This document shows, one piece after another, positions 29,134 to 33,435 of a stretch of 33,435 bases of DNA. The translations under genes were made by a program, and so were the position numbers. The stretch covers positions 1 to 33,435 of the forward strand of contig CAMZIV010000004.1 in assembly GCA_947307355.1 (NCBI GenBank). Direction: 5' to 3'. Source of the DNA: an uncultured Candidatus Saccharibacteria bacterium. GTDB taxonomy: Bacteria; Patescibacteriota; Saccharimonadia; Saccharimonadales; Saccharimonadaceae. Numbering within the stretch: the stretch's first letter is position 1; each line of letters begins with the position of its first letter. The notes beneath the pieces are model-generated. The model saw only the letters and a program-made list of their open reading frames with translations. It was not told the origin of the DNA and did no database searches.

Positions 29134-29553
29134 TTAGAACTCCTCTTTCTTAATAATTTTACATTTTACTGGCAACTTGTGAGAAGCAAGGCGAAGAGCC
29201 TCTTTTGCTTGCTCATCAGTTACGTCTGCGATTTCAAACATTACAGTACCAGCTTTTACCTTAGCGACGAAGAACTGTGGTTCACCTTTACCGGAACCCA
29301 TTTTTACGTCTAGAGGTTTCTTGGTAACTGGAGTGTGTGGGAAGATGCGAATCCAGATCTTACCACCACGCTTAATGTAACGGGTAATTGCTTGACGAGC
29401 TGCCTCGATTTGGCGGCTGTTGATACGTTCGTTGTCGAGAGACATAAGACCATAGTCACCAAATGCTACAGTGTTACAGCGGGTAGCAACACCTTCGTTT
29501 TTACCCTTACGTACCTTGCGGTGTGCAGTTTTCTTTGGAAGTAAAATAGCCAT
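29134..29553 (-). CDS. rplP: Ribosomal protein uL16
   Basis: MAILLPKKTAHRKVRKG; IWIRIFPHTPVTKKPLDVKMGSGKGEPQFFVA. Confidence 0.97.
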   Translation of the reverse strand: MAILLPKKTAHRKVRKGKNEGVATRCNTVAFGDYGLMSLDNERINSRQIEAARQAITRYIKRGGKIWIRIFPHTPVTKKPLDVKMGSGKGEPQFFVAKVKAGTVMFEIADVTDEQAKEALRLASHKLPVKCKIIKKEEF

Positions 29554-29554
29554 A

Positions 29555-30181
29555 TTATTTCTCCCCCTTGTAGATCCAAACCTTTACGCCTACGATACCA
29601 GCAATAGTTGGTGCATGATGACAATGGAAGTCAATGTCTGCACGAAGGGTATGTAGAGGCACAGAACCTTCAATAAATTTTTCACGACGGCTCATCTCAG
29701 CACCGTTCAAACGACCGGATACCTCGATACGTACACCCTTAGCGCCAGCATTCATAGAAGACTGAAGTGCAGTCTTTACTGCGCGGCGGAAGTTCATACG
29801 CTTGCCAAGTTGGAAGCCGATATTTTCAGCTACGAGCTTAGCATTGAGCTCTGGTTTTTTAACTTCTTCAACGTTGATACGGATAGGACCGTCAACGATT
29901 TTTTCAAGCTCTTTCTTGAGCTCGTTGATGCCCGCACCTTGCTTACCAATTACAGCACCTGCTTTTGCAGTGAGAATAGTAATGGTAGTAAGATTTGCGG
30001 AGCGTTCGATATTGATACGTGCAATTGTAGGACGGCTTTTGAAGCGGTCTTCAATGAGTTCACGAATCTTTACGTCTTCCACTAGCCAATGGCGAAAATC
30101 ACTCTTCCTGGTAAACCATTTTGAAGACCAATCTTTGCTGACCTGGAGACGGTAAGAGATGGGATTAACCTTCTGACCCAT
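29555..30181 (-). CDS. rpsC: Ribosomal protein uS3
   Basis: MGQKVNPISYRLQVSKDWSSKWF; KH domain; ISGRLNGAEMSRREKFIEGSVPLHTLRADIDF-type motif. Confidence 0.97.
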   Translation of the reverse strand: MGQKVNPISYRLQVSKDWSSKWFTRKSDFRHWLVEDVKIRELIEDRFKSRPTIARINIERSANLTTITILTAKAGAVIGKQGAGINELKKELEKIVDGPIRINVEEVKKPELNAKLVAENIGFQLGKRMNFRRAVKTALQSSMNAGAKGVRIEVSGRLNGAEMSRREKFIEGSVPLHTLRADIDFHCHHAPTIAGIVGVKVWIYKGEK

Positions 30182-30182
30182 A

Positions 30183-30584
30183 TTACTTTTTCTCCTTCTT
30201 TTCTGCTTCTTTAGCAGGAGCAGCCTTTACTTTCTCTTCGCCGGCGACCTCGACAAAGATATTGCTACTTACTTTTTCGTAAGGAAGGGCACGGCCGCGA
30301 GATGCTGGAACGTATCTACGCATGCGAGTACCGCTAGTTACAAAAATTCTTGCAATACGAATAGTTTTTGGATCGATGCTAACTTTGGAATTGTTAAGTA
30401 GGTTTGCGTTAGCAGATTCTACAGCTTTACGAACAGCTTTTGCAGCGCGACGTGGAGTATTCTCAAGGATTACTACAGCATCTGCTACATAGCGATCACG
30501 TACAAGAGCAGCTACAACGCTAGTCTTGCGTGGCATAGAATCAATGCCTTTTTCATATGCGTGTGCGAAATATGTCTTAGCCAT
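30183..30584 (-). CDS. rplV: Ribosomal protein uL22
   Basis: RKTSVVAALVRDRYVADAVVILENTPRRAAKAVRKAVESANAN...MRRYVPASRGRALPYEK. Confidence 0.93.
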   Translation of the reverse strand: MAKTYFAHAYEKGIDSMPRKTSVVAALVRDRYVADAVVILENTPRRAAKAVRKAVESANANLLNNSKVSIDPKTIRIARIFVTSGTRMRRYVPASRGRALPYEKVSSNIFVEVAGEEKVKAAPAKEAEKKEKK

Positions 30585-30586
30585 AA

Positions 30587-30880
30587 TTATGCCTTTCCTT
30601 TCGCAGCGGCAGCTTCAGCAGCCTTCTTACCGCCATGACGCTTAAATTTACGAGTTGGCGCAAATTCACCAAGTTTGTGACCGACCATGTTTTCGGAAAT
30701 GAAAACTGGTACGTGAACTTTACCGTTGTGAACGGCAATAGTGCGACCTACCATTTCTGGAGAAATAGTAGATTGACGTGCCCACGTCTTGATAACGGTG
30801 CGGTCTTCGCTGGAGAGAGCGGCAACTTTTTTCGCGAGTTTGTAGTCTACGAATAGACCTTTCTTAAGACTCCTCGACAT
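30587..30880 (-). CDS. rpsS: Ribosomal protein uS19
   Basis: [19 protein letters not shown]...[55 protein letters not shown]. Confidence 0.97.
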   Translation of the reverse strand: MSRSLKKGLFVDYKLAKKVAALSSEDRTVIKTWARQSTISPEMVGRTIAVHNGKVHVPVFISENMVGHKLGEFAPTRKFKRHGGKKAAEAAAAKGKA

Positions 30881-31716
30881 TATTTCCTCTTTCCTTCGTG
30901 GCGACTGCGCACGATCATTTTATTAGTTTTCTTATTGTGACGAGTACGATAGCCAAGTGTGAGCTGACCCCATGGTGTACGAGGAGCTTTACCTGAGCCG
31001 TGACGACCACCGTCACCACCACCGTGTGGGTGGTCTGTAGCGTTCATTACAACACCACGTACAGTTGGACGGATGCCTTTACGGCGACGGCGACCAGCAG
31101 CACCAATCTTTACGTTTTGGTGTTGGAGGTTTGATACCGTACCAATTGAAGCTTCACAAGCTACGAGTACTTTACGAACTTCGCCAGATGGCATTTTGAG
31201 AGTGGCATAGCCATTTTCTTTTGCCATAAGCTGAGCGGAAGCACCAGCAGCGCGCACCATTTGTGCACCTTTGCCAGGTTGAAGCTCAATTGCGTATACA
31301 AATGTACCGACTGGAATGTTTTCGAGTGGAAGACGGTTAGAATCTTCAACTTCGATTTCGTTACCAGTCTTAAAAGTGGTACCTTTAGTCATCTTGGTGT
31401 CTGCGATTACATAGTAATAAACACCATTTTCGTCCTTTACGCGTGCGATACGAGCACTACGGTTTGGATCGTATTCGATTTCTTCTACAGTGAAAGTAAG
31501 ATCCTTTGGTAGATTGTAAGTCATGATACGATAGTGACGTTTTACACCACCACCACGATGACGTACAGTGATACGACCTTGGTTGTTCTTACCTGCTTGT
31601 TGTTTCTTTGCAGCGAGCAAAGATTTCATTGGTTTATTAGTCGTGATCTGATCATAATCTTCGGTCGTCTTTTGACGTTGTGCCGGAGTGATCGGACGAT
31701 AAGCTTTAATAGCCAT
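30880..31716 (-). CDS. rplB: Ribosomal protein uL2
   Basis: [55 protein letters not shown]. Confidence 0.98.
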   Translation of the reverse strand: MAIKAYRPITPAQRQKTTEDYDQITTNKPMKSLLAAKKQQAGKNNQGRITVRHRGGGVKRHYRIMTYNLPKDLTFTVEEIEYDPNRSARIARVKDENGVYYYVIADTKMTKGTTFKTGNEIEVEDSNRLPLENIPVGTFVYAIELQPGKGAQMVRAAGASAQLMAKENGYATLKMPSGEVRKVLVACEASIGTVSNLQHQNVKIGAAGRRRRKGIRPTVRGVVMNATDHPHGGGDGGRHGSGKAPRTPWGQLTLGYRTRHNKKTNKMIVRSRHEGKRK

Positions 31717-32090
31717 TACTTATTCTCCTTACCTGCATTCTTGTCTGCCTTAGCTTTTTTGTCAGCTTTAGCATCCTTTGCGCTGGTTTTAGTATCTTCT
31801 TCAGGCGTATCAAATACTTTGATAAAGTCGCCTTCTTTCAAAGTAACATATGCATACTTCTTGTCTTTGCGGTGAGTAATACCAGGATAAGCATGTTTGC
31901 CTTTGCTAAACTTGGTTTTCTTACCGTCGCGGATAAGAGTGCGAACATCTGTTACGGTTACGTTGAATTCTTTTTCAACCATCTTTGCTACGTCTTGCTT
32001 AGAAGCACTTAGTGCTACTGGGAAGACGTAAGTACGCTTGGTTTGTTCGAGGTAGCTTTTTTCAGTAGCACGTGGCTCAAGGATGTTCAT
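31716..32090 (-). CDS. rplW: Ribosomal protein uL23 with Ala/Lys-rich C-terminal tail
   Basis: EPRATEKSYLEQTKRTYVFPVALSASKQDVAKMVEKEFNVTVTDVRTL. Position between rplD and rplB. Confidence 0.93.
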   Translation of the reverse strand: MNILEPRATEKSYLEQTKRTYVFPVALSASKQDVAKMVEKEFNVTVTDVRTLIRDGKKTKFSKGKHAYPGITHRKDKKYAYVTLKEGDFIKVFDTPEEDTKTSAKDAKADKKAKADKNAGKENK

Positions 32091-32091
32091 A

Positions 32092-32691
32092 TTACTTCTC
32101 CTCTCCCATTAACCATTTTTCAGTAGCCTTGAGGGCAGCTTCGCTAAATACGATTGCATCAGCATTTAGAATGTCGAATACATTAAGGTAAGTAGCGCGA
32201 ACTAGCTTTACGTTTGCAAGGTTGTTAGTTGAGCGAAGAACCTCTGGGGTTTTCTCTGCGGCAACAGCCAAAACGTTTTTACCTTCAAGTTTCATATCTT
32301 TAAGAACTTTAACTGCATCTTTGGTTTTGCCGGTGAGTTTTACGTCAGCAGCAAGAATAAAGATAGCTTTATCTGCGTTCTTCATAGATAGGGCTTGACG
32401 AACAGCAAGTTGTTTTGCTGAACGAGAGATTTTCTTGGTGAAGTTCTCTTCACCGGTGCGGCCGAAGGCTACACCACCATGGCGCCAGATAGGGTTACGA
32501 GTAGAGCCGAAACGAGCGCGACCAGTACCTTTTTGTTTCCATGGTTTCTTGCCACCACCACTTACTTCACCACGCTTCAAAGTTTTGGCGTGAGAGCTGC
32601 GGGAGTTTGCAAGATATGCATCGTAAGCGAGTTTTACGAGTTCGTGATTTTCTACGGTTAAACCGAAAATATCTTTGTTCAAAGTAGCCAT
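32092..32691 (-). CDS. rplD: Ribosomal protein uL4
   Basis: KTLKRGEVSGGGKKPWKQKGTGRARFGSTRNPIWRHGGVAFG. Confidence 0.96.
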   Translation of the reverse strand: MATLNKDIFGLTVENHELVKLAYDAYLANSRSSHAKTLKRGEVSGGGKKPWKQKGTGRARFGSTRNPIWRHGGVAFGRTGEENFTKKISRSAKQLAVRQALSMKNADKAIFILAADVKLTGKTKDAVKVLKDMKLEGKNVLAVAAEKTPEVLRSTNNLANVKLVRATYLNVFDILNADAIVFSEAALKATEKWLMGEEK

Positions 32692-32692
32692 A

Positions 32693-33313
32693 TTACTCCT
32701 TTCCCTCCACCGCTACGATACCTTTCTTTGGGCCAGGCACAGCGCCTTTAAGACCGATAAGGTTATTTGCAGCGTCAATATAAGCAACTACCAAGTTCTT
32801 TACAGTAACTTGATCGTGACCCATGCGGCCAGGCATTTTCTTGCCCTTCCAAACTTTTTGTGGGTACATAGAGCCGATAGAACCGACTTTACGAATGTCG
32901 CCCTTAAAGCCATGGGTGTTGCGGGATTCGTTAAAATTCCAGCGCTTTACAGTACCAGCGTAGCCTTTACCTTTGCTGGTGCCAGTAACAGTAACTTTGT
33001 CACCGAGTTTGAAAGCTTCTACGGTGATAGTATCACCGAGTTTCATGCCTTCTGGGATTTCGTTTACGCGGAATTCCTTGAGTACTTTAGGATTGATATT
33101 TTCACCAGCCTTTTTAGCGTGGCCAGTAACCGACTTGCTCAGATTCTTACCCTGACCAAAACCAAATTGCACAGCATTATAACCGTCTGTTTCGACAGTT
33201 TTTATCTGAGTCACTGTGATTGGTCCGGCTTGAAGGACGGTTACAGGAGTAACAACGCCATCATCACCGATGATCTGGGTCATACCAATTTTGGTGCCGA
33301 GAATGACTTGCAT
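32693..33313 (-). CDS. rplC: Ribosomal protein uL3
   Basis: MQVILGTKIGMTQI; GTSKGKGYAGTVKRWNF; GSIGSMYPQKVWKGKKMPGRMG. Confidence 0.97.
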   Translation of the reverse strand: MQVILGTKIGMTQIIGDDGVVTPVTVLQAGPITVTQIKTVETDGYNAVQFGFGQGKNLSKSVTGHAKKAGENINPKVLKEFRVNEIPEGMKLGDTITVEAFKLGDKVTVTGTSKGKGYAGTVKRWNFNESRNTHGFKGDIRKVGSIGSMYPQKVWKGKKMPGRMGHDQVTVKNLVVAYIDAANNLIGLKGAVPGPKKGIVAVEGKE

Positions 33314-33435
33314 TCTATTCCTTTCCTTTATATTGCCATTCCGCCTCTGTACAACAGGCAGAATATTTCTCGCAATTTTTTAATATTTTTTACATGTAAA
33401 TAACTAGACTTTTAGGCCGGTTTCCGCTCGTGAGT

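Noticed and set aside
32675-33403. 242-aa plus-strand ORF opposite rplC
   Set aside because: Antisense to an unmistakable uL3 gene with no recognisable domain. A by-product of codon bias.

Overview
This window looks like a Patescibacteria/CPR genome, most likely Saccharibacteria (TM7). The grounds are gene content, ribosomal-protein gaps and style, and a FISUMP surface protein; this is inference, not a database match. UGA is used as an ordinary stop, so the code is standard. Nearly everything is on the minus strand. Read along that strand, the window contains: (i) an S10-spc ribosomal protein cluster, rplC-rplD-rplW-rplB-rpsS-rplV-rpsC-rplP-rpsQ-rplN-rplX-rplE-rpsN-rpsH; (ii) a ~14.5 kb surface-polysaccharide locus (PglF-like dehydratase, PglE-like aminotransferase, initiating sugar transferase, GNAT, GT4, hexapeptide acyltransferase, Wzy, Wzx, epimerase, Ugd, LCP, Wzz/BY-kinase fusion, CpsB); (iii) the rest of the spc cluster, rplF-rplR-rpsE-rplO; (iv) a block with an FKBP, two 153-aa membrane proteins and a secreted FISUMP protein; (v) sbcB, ldh, a DUF2207 protein, a Pro-rich tail-anchored protein and metG. 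The 3' end of an aquaporin-like gene opens the window on the plus strand. The most interesting signal is a pair of large structured intergenic elements (206-300 and 10093-10201). Both have terminator-like outer stems, and both enclose the same motif, GUCCGGA-[3-bp stem that differs in sequence but still pairs]-GAGGAUUWAG, suggesting an undescribed structured RNA family. Other notable points are the spc cluster split by the polysaccharide locus, near-identical consensus promoters including spacer sequence, terminator-promoter fusions with apparent leaderless starts, and an ldh/signal-peptide gene overlap.
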